64,000 nt of DNA. Source: Streptomyces microflavus (GTDB lineage Bacteria; Actinomycetota; Actinomycetes; Streptomycetales; Streptomycetaceae). The notes beneath the pieces are model-generated. The model was not told the origin of the DNA. It saw nothing but the letters and a program-made list of their open reading frames with translations, and searched no databases. Both the position numbers and the translations under genes were made by a program. Where the stretch lies: NCBI RefSeq assembly GCF_014650075.1, contig NZ_BMUG01000001.1, positions 62,001 to 126,000 on the forward strand. Direction: 5' to 3'. How positions within the stretch are numbered: the stretch's first letter is position 1; each line of letters opens with the position of its first letter. This document shows, piece after piece, positions 50,677 through 60,282 of this stretch.

Positions 50677-51657
50677 TCACCCCTCCTCGATGAACCCCTC
50701 CGCCACCAGCCACTCCTTGGCCACCTCGTGCGGGTCCTCGCCGTCCACGTCCACCTTCGCGTTGAGCGTCTGCGCGACCTCGGTCGTCAGCTTCTTCGCG
50801 AGCGGGTCCAGCAGCTCGGCGATCACCGGGTACTTCTCGAAGGTCGCCAGGTGGATGACCGGGGAGGCGTTGTAGTTGGGGAAGAAGTTCTTGTCGTCCT
50901 CCAGGACGTCCAGGTTCATCGCCTTGATCCGGCCGTCGGTGGTGAACACCTCGCCCAGCAGGCAGGAGTTCGACTCCGAGACCTGGGTGTAGATGATTCC
51001 GGCGTCCATCTTCTTGATGTTGCCCGCCGGGATCTTCATGCCGTACTTCTTCTCCATGCCGGGCAGCCCGTCGTCGCGGGAGGCGAACTCGTTCTCCACG
51101 CAGATCGTCACCGCGCCCGGGTCCTTCTTCGCGAGGGCCGCCACGTCCGAGAGGGTCTTCAGCTTGTACTTGGCGTTGTTCTTCTTGCTGATGGCCAGTG
51201 CGTACGTGTTGTCGAGCGGGGCCGGCGGCAGCCAGACCACCCCGTTGCCCTTGTCCTCGTCCCGTACCGCCTCGTACTGCTTCTGCGGGTCGACGATCGG
51301 GTCCGCGTGGCCGAGGAAGGTGATCCAGCCGGTGCCGGTGTAGTCCCACTGCGCGTCGGCGTCGCCGTTGATGATGGCCTCGCGGGCGCTGATCGAGCCC
51401 GGCAGGTTCGTCCGGTCCAGGACCTCCGCCCCGGCCGCCTTGAACACCAGGCCGGTCATCTGGCCGAGGATGATGTTCTCGCTGAAGTTCTTCGAGGTCA
51501 CCGTCAGCGTGGCGCCCTTGAGCGGCTCGCCCTGCCCGACCGAGCCCGGCGACACGTCGTCCACCATCGGCGAACCGCTCTTGAGCCCGCAGCCGCCCAG
51601 CAGCAGCATCAAGGACGCGGCCGCCAGGACCCGGAAACCGTACGTCGTCACCCTCAC
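50677..51657 (-). CDS. Osmoprotectant ABC transporter substrate-binding lipoprotein
   Basis: A 326-aa OpuAC-type binding protein. The signal peptide ends in the lipobox LLGGC. The body opens with ATLTVTSKNFSENIILGQMTG, typical of glycine betaine/choline/carnitine binding proteins. Trp and Tyr residues (QWDYTGTGWITFLG) suit a cation-pi cage for a quaternary amine. It is the last gene of a four-gene operon and overlaps the upstream permease by 4 bp. Confidence 0.92.
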   Translation of the reverse strand: MRVTTYGFRVLAAASLMLLLGGCGLKSGSPMVDDVSPGSVGQGEPLKGATLTVTSKNFSENIILGQMTGLVFKAAGAEVLDRTNLPGSISAREAIINGDADAQWDYTGTGWITFLGHADPIVDPQKQYEAVRDEDKGNGVVWLPPAPLDNTYALAISKKNNAKYKLKTLSDVAALAKKDPGAVTICVENEFASRDDGLPGMEKKYGMKIPAGNIKKMDAGIIYTQVSESNSCLLGEVFTTDGRIKAMNLDVLEDDKNFFPNYNASPVIHLATFEKYPVIAELLDPLAKKLTTEVAQTLNAKVDVDGEDPHEVAKEWLVAEGFIEEG

Positions 51658-52523
51658 CGCTCCTCCAGCCCGCGCGGCGTCAGCGCCAGTTCGGCCAGCG
51701 AGGCCAGCCAGTCCACCAGCAGCGCCAGCACCACCGTCAGCACCGAGCCGATGATCAGCACCGGCATCCGCTGCGTCTGGATCCCCGAGGTGATCAGGTC
51801 ACCGAGCCCGCCGCCCCCGCCGAACGTGGCCAGCGTCGCCGTACCGACGTTCAGGACGAGTGCCGTACGCACCCCGGCCAGGATCAGCGGCACCGCGAGC
51901 GGCAGCTCCACCTTCATCAGGACGCCACGCCCGGACATCCCCATCCCGCGCGCCGCCTCGATCATGTTCGGCTCGATCGCCCGCAGGCCCGCCACCGTGT
52001 TGGAGAGCACCGGCAGCACCGCGTAGATCACGATGCCGATGATCGCGGTCCGCGGGCCGATGCCCAGCCAGATCACCAGCAGCGCCAGCAGACCGATCGC
52101 CGGGGTCGCCTGCCCGATGTTGGCCAGCGCCGTGAACGCCGGGGCCGCCTTCCGCAGCCGCCGCCGGGTCAGGGCGATGCCGAGCGGGATCGCGATGATC
52201 AGCACCCAGAAGGTGGAGATCGCCGTCAGCCGCACATGCTGCCACCAGCGCAGCTGCACATTGCCGCCGGAGAGAGAGTTCTCCGCGATCGAGTCCAGAT
52301 GGATGTTGGTGATCCATACGTAGGTGACGACCAGGACGACCACCAGCACCGCCGGCAGGACCACCAGCTTCCGCCAGGTGAACCGGCGTTCCGGCGCGGC
52401 CGGGGCGGGGGAGGGGTCGCTCTCCTCGTCGTGGAACGCGTGGCCCTTGACGTCGTGCTCGCCCGGTGGCCGGGTGGGGGTGGCCGGGCCCTTGCCGGAG
52501 CCGGGCGTGTGGCTGGGGCTCAT
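51654..52523 (-). CDS. Osmoprotectant ABC transporter permease
   Basis: A 289-aa membrane protein with a roughly 45-aa hydrophilic leader, then about six helices. It has IGQATPAIGLLALLVIWLGIGP and the inner loop EPNMIEAARGMGMSGRGVLMKVELPLAVPLIL, the ProW/OpuCB EAA-like ATPase contact. ATG 52523 lies in the end of the ATPase gene (overlap 4 bp), so translation is coupled. A longer frame at 52838 is a shadow of the ATPase gene. Confidence 0.9.
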   Translation of the reverse strand: MSPSHTPGSGKGPATPTRPPGEHDVKGHAFHDEESDPSPAPAAPERRFTWRKLVVLPAVLVVVLVVTYVWITNIHLDSIAENSLSGGNVQLRWWQHVRLTAISTFWVLIIAIPLGIALTRRRLRKAAPAFTALANIGQATPAIGLLALLVIWLGIGPRTAIIGIVIYAVLPVLSNTVAGLRAIEPNMIEAARGMGMSGRGVLMKVELPLAVPLILAGVRTALVLNVGTATLATFGGGGGLGDLITSGIQTQRMPVLIIGSVLTVVLALLVDWLASLAELALTPRGLEER

Positions 52524-53791
52524 ACTCCGCCGCCACCCCCCTCCAGCTCCTGCTCGGTCCGGTGGACGCGCAGCTCCTCCAGCTCGTGCTGGTGCTCCAT
52601 GGCCGTCAGCCGGTCCGCCTCCAGCAGCTCCTGCACGTTGTCCATCAGCGTCTTCATGTCGACGACCCCGATGAACTCGCCCCGCCGCCCGGTCACCGCC
52701 ACCCGGCCGCCGCTGTCCGTCAGCACCGCCTCCAGCGCGTCGTGCAGCGTGGCGTCCCGGGTCACCGTGTCGTGCACCAGCTGCCCGGCCCGCGCCAGCG
52801 AACCGCGCGCCCGCATCAGGTCGCCGCGCCGCAGCCACTTGTACGGGCGGTTCTGCCGGTCCAGCATCAGCAGCTCGTTGTGCGGGCCGCTGCGCAGCTT
52901 GTTGAAGATCGACTGGAGCGGGTCCTCGACCGTCACCGTCGGGAAGTCCGCGATGCCCACATCCCGTACGCGCGTGAGGTTGAGGCGCTTGAGGGCCGCG
53001 CCCGCCCCCACGAAACCCGAGACGAAGTCGTCCGTCGGGTTGGTCAGGATCGCCTCGGGGGTGTCGAACTGCGCGATGTGCGAGCGCTCCCGCAGCACCG
53101 CGATCCGGTCACCGAGCTTGATCGCCTCGTCGAAGTCGTGGGTGACGAACACGATCGTCTTGTGCAGCTCGTGCTGGAGCCGGATCAGCTCGTCCTGGAG
53201 GTGGTCGCGGGTGATCGGGTCGACCGCCCCGAACGGCTCGTCCATCAGGAGTACGGGAGGGTCGGCGGCCAGCGCCCGCGCCACGCCCACCCGCTGCTGC
53301 TGCCCGCCGGAGAGCTGGCGCGGATAGCGGCCGTGGAACTCGCGCGGGTCCAGGCCCACCAGGTCGAGCATCTCCTCGACCCGGTCCTTCACCCGGGACT
53401 TGGACCAGCCGACCATCTTCGGGACCAGGGCGATGTTGTCGGCGACCGTCATGTGCGGGAAGAGGCCGGAGGACTGGATCGCGTAGCCGATCTTGCGGCG
53501 GAGCTTCACCGGGTCGATGTCGGTGACGTCCTCGTCGCCGATCCTGATCCGGCCCGAGGTGGGCTCGATCAGCCGGTTGATCATCTTCAGGGTGGTGGAC
53601 TTCCCGCAGCCGGACGGGCCGACGAAGATCACGGTCTCGCCGGCCTTGATCTCCATGGAGACGTTGTCGACGGCCGGATTCGGGCTGCCCGGGTACCTCT
53701 TGGTCAGGTTCTCCAGCTGGATGGTCGCCCCGGAGGTGGCCGAGGTCCCCTCCTCCGTGACGGCGCCGGTCTCGGTCTCGGTCTCAGGCAC
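52520..53791 (-). CDS. Osmoprotectant ABC transporter ATPase with CBS domains
   Basis: 423 aa, ProV/OpuCA type. Walker A GPSGCGKST, signature LSGGQQQRVGVARAL, Walker B VLLMDEPFGAVDP and H-loop FVTHDFDEA are clear. The C-terminus carries two CBS repeats (residues about 260-395, including GQLVHDTVTRDATLHDAL and the ITGRRGEFIGVVDMKTLM segment), which in OpuC-type systems sense ionic strength. GTG start. Overlaps both neighbours. Confidence 0.93.
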   Translation of the reverse strand: MPETETETGAVTEEGTSATSGATIQLENLTKRYPGSPNPAVDNVSMEIKAGETVIFVGPSGCGKSTTLKMINRLIEPTSGRIRIGDEDVTDIDPVKLRRKIGYAIQSSGLFPHMTVADNIALVPKMVGWSKSRVKDRVEEMLDLVGLDPREFHGRYPRQLSGGQQQRVGVARALAADPPVLLMDEPFGAVDPITRDHLQDELIRLQHELHKTIVFVTHDFDEAIKLGDRIAVLRERSHIAQFDTPEAILTNPTDDFVSGFVGAGAALKRLNLTRVRDVGIADFPTVTVEDPLQSIFNKLRSGPHNELLMLDRQNRPYKWLRRGDLMRARGSLARAGQLVHDTVTRDATLHDALEAVLTDSGGRVAVTGRRGEFIGVVDMKTLMDNVQELLEADRLTAMEHQHELEELRVHRTEQELEGGGGGV

Positions 53792-54437
53792 GGATCCCCC
53801 TCGGGATGGTCAGCCGCCCCAGCAGGACGTACGCGGCGTCGAAGAGCAGGGCGAGTACGACGATGCCGAGCGTGCCCGCGAGGACCTGGTTGATCGCGTT
53901 GGCGCTGCCCAGCGAGGCGATGCCCCGGAAGATCTCGTTGCCGAGGCCGGGCCCGGAGGCGTACGCGGCGATGGCGGCGATCCCCATCAGCATCTGGGTG
54001 GAGACCCGGATCCCGGTCAGGATCGGCGGCCAGGCCAGCGGCAGCTCCACCCGGCAGAGCCGCGCCACCCGGGACATCCCGATGCCCGTCGCCGCGTCGA
54101 CCAGCGCCGGATCGACGCCCCGCAGCCCCACGATGGAGTTCCGGACGATGGGCAGCAGCCCGTACAGCGTCAGGGTGATCACGGTCGGCGCGACGCCGAG
54201 CCCGACCAGCGGGATCAGCAGACCGATCGCGGCGAGCGAGGGGATGGTGAGGATCGTCGCCGTGGAGGTGATGGCGAACGAGCCGCCCCAGCCGCTGCGG
54301 TAGCTCACCACCCCGATCAGCACACCCAGCACGGTGGCGATGACCATGCACTGGAAGACCGCGCTGACGTGCTGGAACGCGTCCGTGAGGAGCTGCTGGT
54401 GGCGGGTGTTCAGATACTCCCAGAAGCTCACACGCAC
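53784..54437 (-). CDS. Osmoprotectant ABC transporter permease
   Basis: A 217-aa permease of the OpuCB/OpuCD class. LGVLIGVVSYRSGWGG, LAAIGLLIPLVGLGVAPTVI and the cytoplasmic loop DPALVDAATGIGMSRVARLCRVELPLAWPPIL are diagnostic. It is the first gene of the operon permease - ATPase - permease - binding protein. A stretch of 60 bp separates it from the Lrp regulator gene, which reads in the same direction and may be upstream in a longer transcript. Confidence 0.92.
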   Translation of the reverse strand: MRVSFWEYLNTRHQQLLTDAFQHVSAVFQCMVIATVLGVLIGVVSYRSGWGGSFAITSTATILTIPSLAAIGLLIPLVGLGVAPTVITLTLYGLLPIVRNSIVGLRGVDPALVDAATGIGMSRVARLCRVELPLAWPPILTGIRVSTQMLMGIAAIAAYASGPGLGNEIFRGIASLGSANAINQVLAGTLGIVVLALLFDAAYVLLGRLTIPRGIRA

Positions 54438-54497
54438 TCCCTCGGCTCAGTCGGCGGTCGGGTTTCCCGGAGCATCCACTGCCCGGATTCCCCTGGC

Positions 54498-54971
54498 TCA
54501 GTCGCTGTCCTGGGCCGCCTGTTCCACCAGCGGGATGATCCGCAGCGGAACCGGGTTCTCCATGACGATCGCCGTGGAGGCCCGGACAATGCCATCAAAT
54601 CCGACAACCCGGTCGATCACCCGCTGGAGATCGGCGTTGGAACGGGCCACCAGCCGGCAGAGCATGTCCCCGTGCCCGGTGGTGGTGTGCAGCTCCAGGA
54701 CCTCCGGTACGCCGCCCAAATGGGCCCGTACGTCGGCGCCTTGCCCCTGCTTGATCTCCAGCGTCGCGAACGCGGTCACCGGATAGCCGAGCGCCGCCGG
54801 ATCGACGTCCGGGCCGAACCCCCGGATGGCGCCATTCGACTGAAGGCGGTCCAGCCGCGCCTGCACGGTCCCGCGCGCCACGCCGAGCCGCCGCGATGCT
54901 TCGAGTACGCCGATACGCGGCTCACGCGCGAGCAGCACGATGAGCCGGCCGTCCAGATGATCGATCGCCAC
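54498..54971 (-). CDS. Lrp/AsnC-family transcriptional regulator
   Basis: A 157-aa protein. N-terminal helix-turn-helix (LDGRLIVLLAREPRIGVLEASRRLGVARGTVQARLDRLQSNGAI), C-terminal RAM ligand domain (AFATLEIKQGQGADVRAHLGGVPEVLELHTTTGHGDMLCRL). GTG 54971 behind GGAGGTGGG is chosen; the GTG at 54992 lacks a ribosome site. It is divergent from hppD with a 122-bp gap. Lrp-type proteins sense amino acids, so it may regulate tyrosine catabolism through hppD. Confidence 0.92.
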   Translation of the reverse strand: MAIDHLDGRLIVLLAREPRIGVLEASRRLGVARGTVQARLDRLQSNGAIRGFGPDVDPAALGYPVTAFATLEIKQGQGADVRAHLGGVPEVLELHTTTGHGDMLCRLVARSNADLQRVIDRVVGFDGIVRASTAIVMENPVPLRIIPLVEQAAQDSD

Positions 54972-55039
54972 AATCCCACCTCCAGTGGTCACCCTGTACA
55001 GATAGCCCCGCCATCATGGCGACCGACTGCACACATTGA

Positions 55040-56239
<1,200 letters not shown>

Positions 56240-56261
56240 GCCCAGCCTTTTCACGGATACA

Positions 56262-56306
56262 TACGCCACCGCGGTCCGGGGCAGCACCCCGGACCGCGGT
56301 GGCGTA
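56262..56306. terminator. Bidirectional terminator hppD / TPR protein
   Basis: A 20-bp perfect stem (56262-56281 with 56287-56306) with a 5-nt loop lies 22 bp after the hppD stop and also serves the convergent minus-strand TPR gene. Confidence 0.92.
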
Positions 56307-56356
56307 CGCCGTTTCCGGCAGCCGTTCTGTTTCCGGCAGCCGTTCCACGGAGTCCG

Positions 56357-58069
56357 TCACGGAGACTTCGAGGCGTCGGCCTCCACCGCCGCCGGGCTGC
56401 TCGGGGCCGCCTTCGACGGGGCGGGGGCCGTCTTCGAGGGGGCCGGTGCCGGGGCCTCCGGCCGGGGGGACTCCAGCTTCGGCTCCTGTTTCCGTTCCGG
56501 CCTCTGCTCCGGCTCGGATTCCCGCTTCGGCTCAGGGACGGGCGCCGGAGGCGGCGGGGGCGGCGGCTGCGTGTCCCCCGGGCCGCCCGGCGACGGCTCA
56601 CCGAGCGTCTCCAGCGCCTCCCGGGCCTTCGGTGCGTCCAGCGGCGAGAAGGCCGGGTTGGTGCGGAGCGCCTCCTCCAAGTGGCGGCGGGCCGGACCGT
56701 ACTGCGCCAGCTGCTGTTCGATCACGCCCAGGTGGTACGCGTACGAGGCGTTCCGCACCCCCGTGTCCACGGCCTGCTGCGCGTACTCCAGGCCCTCCTC
56801 CGACTTGCCCGCCCGGTGCAGCGCCCAGCCCAGCGCGTCCGCCACCGCCGCACTGCGGTGCTGCTTCTTCCACTGGCCGCGCAGCAGCTCCACCGCCACC
56901 GCCGGGTCCCCGTGGTCGCTCTCGTAGCGGGCCCGGATCACGGACTCGTCGACCCCGGCTGCCTTCGCCTGCTCCAGCAGCCCGCCCAGCTTCTCGTACT
57001 GGCTCCGCGCGTCCCCGTCGAGCTCCAGGGACTCGTACAGCTCGCCCAGTTCGAGGACGTACTCCGGGCGCGGGAGCCCGGTGACCGCGCTCTGGTACGC
57101 GGCCAGCGCCTCGTCGGTGCGCTCCAGCGCCACCAGGGCCCGCGCCTTTCCCGCCAGGGACGCGTGGTGGCCGGAGTCCGTGCGCAGCGCCGCGTCGAAC
57201 TGAGCCACCGCCTCCTCCGGCTCGCCCCGCTCCCAGGCCAGCTCGCCGAGCCGGTGCAGCGCCTCGGCCTTCTCGGCCGGCTCCTTCGCCCGGTCCGCGG
57301 CCTCCCGGGCGGTGGCCAGCGCGTCCTCGCGCCAGCCCTGGCCCCGGTAGAGATCGGCGGTGCGGGCCAGCGCCGGAACGCCCTTGCGCAGCTCGCCGAA
57401 CTTCTCCGTCGCCGCGGTCGCCGCCTTCCGGTCCCCGAGACCGGTGTACGCGTCGATGAGGACCGGGTACACGCTCCAGGCCTTCGGGTCCTGCTTCCGT
57501 ACCGTCTCACCCCACCGCTTCGCCGCGAGGAAGTCGTGCCGGGCGTTGGCCAGCGCCGCCATCCCCACCCACGCCTCCCCGTTGCCGCGCTCACCCGGCC
57601 GGGCGTCCAGCGACCGCTTCAGCGCCTCCTCGGCGCGCCCGTAGTACGCCGCGTCCGCCGAGCGCCGCCCCCACTCCACGTACGCCGAACCGAGCGTCGC
57701 CCACGAGGGGGCGTCGTCCGGGTGGGACTCCACCCACTTCTGCCGGTCCCCGATCAGCGCGGTCAGGTCCGAGAGGGAGGCGGGGGAGCCCGCGGTCGCC
57801 GCCGCCTCGGCCCGCTCCACCGGACCCGGCTCCTTCGGGGCGTCCCGGTCCCCGTCCGGCACCGCCACCAGCGCACCGGCCAGCAGCACACCCGCCGCGA
57901 CCGCCCCGAACGCGGCCCGGCGCAGCGTCGTCCGCAGGGTGGGAGGGGGCGGGGGTACGGCGGTGGCGCCTTCGGCGGGCATCGCGTAAGGGTCGTGCGG
58001 GTCCTGCGGGGACGGCTCGGGCGGCCGGCGGGACTCGGGATCCTGCTGGGGCATGACATCCATGGCCAT
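56357..58069 (-). CDS. Membrane-anchored TPR protein
   Basis: A 570-aa protein with a short Pro-rich cytoplasmic tail, one helix (AAFGAVAAGVLLAGALVAVP) and an extracytoplasmic TPR superhelix. Typical repeats such as ALHRLGELAWERGEPEEAVAQFDAAL and YAYHLGVIEQQLAQYGPARRHLEEAL are visible, at least 7 units. The C-terminus is a Pro/Glu/Lys/Ala-rich tail (from 500). It probably scaffolds a complex at the outer membrane face. Several ATGs lie in a cluster and the start is uncertain by about 5 residues. Confidence 0.85.
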   Translation of the reverse strand: MAMDVMPQQDPESRRPPEPSPQDPHDPYAMPAEGATAVPPPPPTLRTTLRRAAFGAVAAGVLLAGALVAVPDGDRDAPKEPGPVERAEAAATAGSPASLSDLTALIGDRQKWVESHPDDAPSWATLGSAYVEWGRRSADAAYYGRAEEALKRSLDARPGERGNGEAWVGMAALANARHDFLAAKRWGETVRKQDPKAWSVYPVLIDAYTGLGDRKAATAATEKFGELRKGVPALARTADLYRGQGWREDALATAREAADRAKEPAEKAEALHRLGELAWERGEPEEAVAQFDAALRTDSGHHASLAGKARALVALERTDEALAAYQSAVTGLPRPEYVLELGELYESLELDGDARSQYEKLGGLLEQAKAAGVDESVIRARYESDHGDPAVAVELLRGQWKKQHRSAAVADALGWALHRAGKSEEGLEYAQQAVDTGVRNASYAYHLGVIEQQLAQYGPARRHLEEALRTNPAFSPLDAPKAREALETLGEPSPGGPGDTQPPPPPPPAPVPEPKRESEPEQRPERKQEPKLESPRPEAPAPAPSKTAPAPSKAAPSSPAAVEADASKSP

Positions 58070-58161
58070 CACTGTGCGTCAGTCATACGAGCACACCGCG
58101 CCTTGGGATCGCCCCCGCCGACGGGTTCACACCATTGGCCCCCGGGTGCCACGCTGGAACC

Positions 58162-59529
58162 ATGAGCGATCTTCTCGAACGCCTGCGCACGGAGCTCCCC
58201 GCCGAGGCCCTGATCACCGACCCGGACGTCACCGCGTCCTACGCCCACGACATGGCGAGCTTCTGCGAGGCCGGCACCCCGGCCGTCGTCGTGCTCCCGC
58301 GCACGGTCGAGCAGGTCCAGCACGTCATGCGCACCGCCACCGCGCTGCGCGTCCCGGTCGTCCCGCAGGGCGCCCGTACCGGCCTGTCCGGCGCGGCCAA
58401 CGCCTCGGACGGCTGCATCGTGCTCTCCCTGGTGAAGATGGACCGGATCCTGGAGATCAGCCCGGTCGACCGGATCGCCGTCGTCGAGCCGGGCGTCATC
58501 AACGCGGTGCTGTCACGCGCGGTGAACGAACACGGTCTGTACTACCCGCCGGACCCCTCCAGCTGGGAGACGTGCACCATCGGCGGCAACATCGGCACCG
58601 CCTCCGGCGGCCTGTGCTGCGTGAAGTACGGGGTCACCGCCGAGTACGTCCTCGGTCTCGACGTCGTCCTGGCCGACGGGCGGCTCCTGACCACCGGCCG
58701 CCGCACGGCCAAGGGGGTCGCCGGGTACGACCTCACCCGGCTCTTCGTGGGTTCCGAGGGCAGCCTCGGGATCGTCGTCAAGGCCGTCCTCGCGCTCAAA
58801 CCGCAGCCGCCGCAGCAGCTCGTCCTCGCCGCCGAGTTCCCCTCGGCAGCCGCCGCCTGTGACGCTGTGTGCCGGATCATGGAGCGCGGTCACACCCCGT
58901 CACTCCTCGAACTGATGGACCGGACGACCGTGCGTGCCGTCAACGAGCTGGCGTCCATGGGGCTGCCGGAGACCACCGAGGCGCTCCTCCTCTGCGCCTT
59001 CGACACCCCCGACCCGGCGGCCGACCTCGCCGCCGTCGGAGCGCTATGCACCGCCGCCGGAGCCACCGAAGTGGTCCCGGCCGATAATCCCGCCGAGTCC
59101 GAACTCCTCCTCCAGGCCCGCCGGATGTCGCTCACCGCGCTGGAGACCGTCAAGTCGGCCACGATGATCGACGACGTCTGCGTACCGCGCTCCCGGCTCG
59201 GCGCGATGCTGGAGGGCACCGCCGCCATCGCGGAGGAGTACGGCCTGACCATCGGCGTCTGCTCCCACGCGGGCGACGGCAACACCCACCCCGTCGTCTG
59301 CTTCGACCACACCGACCCCGACGAGTCCCGCCGGGCCCGCGAGTCCTTCGACGCGATCATGGCGCTCGGTCTGGAACTGGGCGGGACCATCACCGGCGAA
59401 CACGGCGTCGGCGTCCTCAAGAAGGAGTGGCTCGCCCGCGAACTGGGCGAGACCGGTATCGAGTTGCAGCGCGGTATCAAGGCCGCCTTCGACCCGCTCG
59501 GCCTCCTCAACCCCGGCAAGCTCTTCTGA
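58162..59529 (+). CDS. FAD-linked oxidase (D-lactate/glycolate dehydrogenase type)
   Basis: A 455-aa flavoprotein of the GlcD/DLD family. The PCMH FAD-binding domain shows VVPQGARTGLSGAANASDGCIV and CTIGGNIGTASGGLCCVKYGVTAEYVLGLDVV. The C-terminal FAD-oxidase-C domain ends with SHAGDGNTHPVV and TGEHGVGVLKKEW, which bind the substrate carboxylate and flavin. It oxidises a 2-hydroxy acid such as D-lactate or glycolate. No glcE/glcF partner adjoins it, so it may act alone. ATG 58162; the longer frame from 58135 has no support. Confidence 0.9.
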   Translation: MSDLLERLRTELPAEALITDPDVTASYAHDMASFCEAGTPAVVVLPRTVEQVQHVMRTATALRVPVVPQGARTGLSGAANASDGCIVLSLVKMDRILEISPVDRIAVVEPGVINAVLSRAVNEHGLYYPPDPSSWETCTIGGNIGTASGGLCCVKYGVTAEYVLGLDVVLADGRLLTTGRRTAKGVAGYDLTRLFVGSEGSLGIVVKAVLALKPQPPQQLVLAAEFPSAAAACDAVCRIMERGHTPSLLELMDRTTVRAVNELASMGLPETTEALLLCAFDTPDPAADLAAVGALCTAAGATEVVPADNPAESELLLQARRMSLTALETVKSATMIDDVCVPRSRLGAMLEGTAAIAEEYGLTIGVCSHAGDGNTHPVVCFDHTDPDESRRARESFDAIMALGLELGGTITGEHGVGVLKKEWLARELGETGIELQRGIKAAFDPLGLLNPGKLF

Positions 59530-59530
59530 T

Positions 59531-59547
59531 CCCCGCTCTTTGCGGGG
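59531..59547. terminator. Short hairpin between FAD oxidase and ssgG
   Basis: CCCCGC/GCGGGG with a TCTTT loop, just after the FAD-oxidase stop and 5 bp before the convergent ssgG stop. Confidence 0.6.
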
Positions 59548-59551
59548 GCCC

Positions 59552-60034
59552 TCACACCTCACCGTCCTGGGACGGCGACTCGTCCGCCGACCACGGGTCG
59601 CTCAGCCACAGATCGTCCGCCGGCAGCGGGGCCAGCAGCTCCGCCAGCGCCTCGTCGATCCCGAGCCGGTCGCTCTCCGTGCCCGGCGGCACCACCCGCA
59701 GGGTCCGCTCCACCCAGGCGGCCACGGCGGCCGAGGGCACCTCCAGGAGGGCGTTGCCGTCGGGGGAGGTGAGGGCCACGCAGATCACGCTGCGGTTGTC
59801 GATCTTCGTCGGCCAGATCCGTACGTCCCCGTGCCCGCACGGCCGGAACACCCCTTCCACCAGCAGCTCCCGGGCGAACGTCCAGTGCACGGGCGACTCG
59901 GAGCCGATGTGGAAGGCGATGTGCACGGCGTACGGGTCGTCGGTGCGATACGTCAGCCGGGCGGGTACCGGGATGGACCGCTCGGGGGACAGGACGAGCT
60001 TCAGCTCCAGCTCACGTTCCACGATGTTCATCAT
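59552..60034 (-). CDS. ssgG: SsgA-like sporulation and cell division regulator, SsgG
   Basis: A 160-aa SALP protein. It starts MMNIVERELELKLVLSPERSIPVPARLTYRTDDPYAVHIAFH and carries the family motif VHWTFARELLVEG followed by DVRIWP. These small proteins, confined to sporulating actinomycetes, steer peptidoglycan synthesis and septum position in aerial hyphae. Position beside a 2-hydroxy-acid oxidase gene and the RDD genes matches ssgG (SCO2924) of S. coelicolor, which acts in correct septum localisation. Start at the first of two adjacent ATGs. Confidence 0.85.
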   Translation of the reverse strand: MMNIVERELELKLVLSPERSIPVPARLTYRTDDPYAVHIAFHIGSESPVHWTFARELLVEGVFRPCGHGDVRIWPTKIDNRSVICVALTSPDGNALLEVPSAAVAAWVERTLRVVPPGTESDRLGIDEALAELLAPLPADDLWLSDPWSADESPSQDGEV

Positions 60035-60282
60035 GAGAATGCACGACCTTCCGGTGCTCGTGGGCCGGTCCCATGACCGTCCCGCACAAGGAGAGAGCGC
60101 CCTCCCCGCCACCTATTACGCGACTTCTCAAAAAAACTTCGATCCGTGGCGAAAGTGGTCCCAAACAGGTGGACCGGCCCGGGGATACGTGGCGGTCTGA
60201 TAGATGTGGACCCTTGTATTGAGGCCGTCCGCCCTCCCGGCGCCGAACGGCCTGAGGCCTCGAAGAGATACGGGACCCGCTG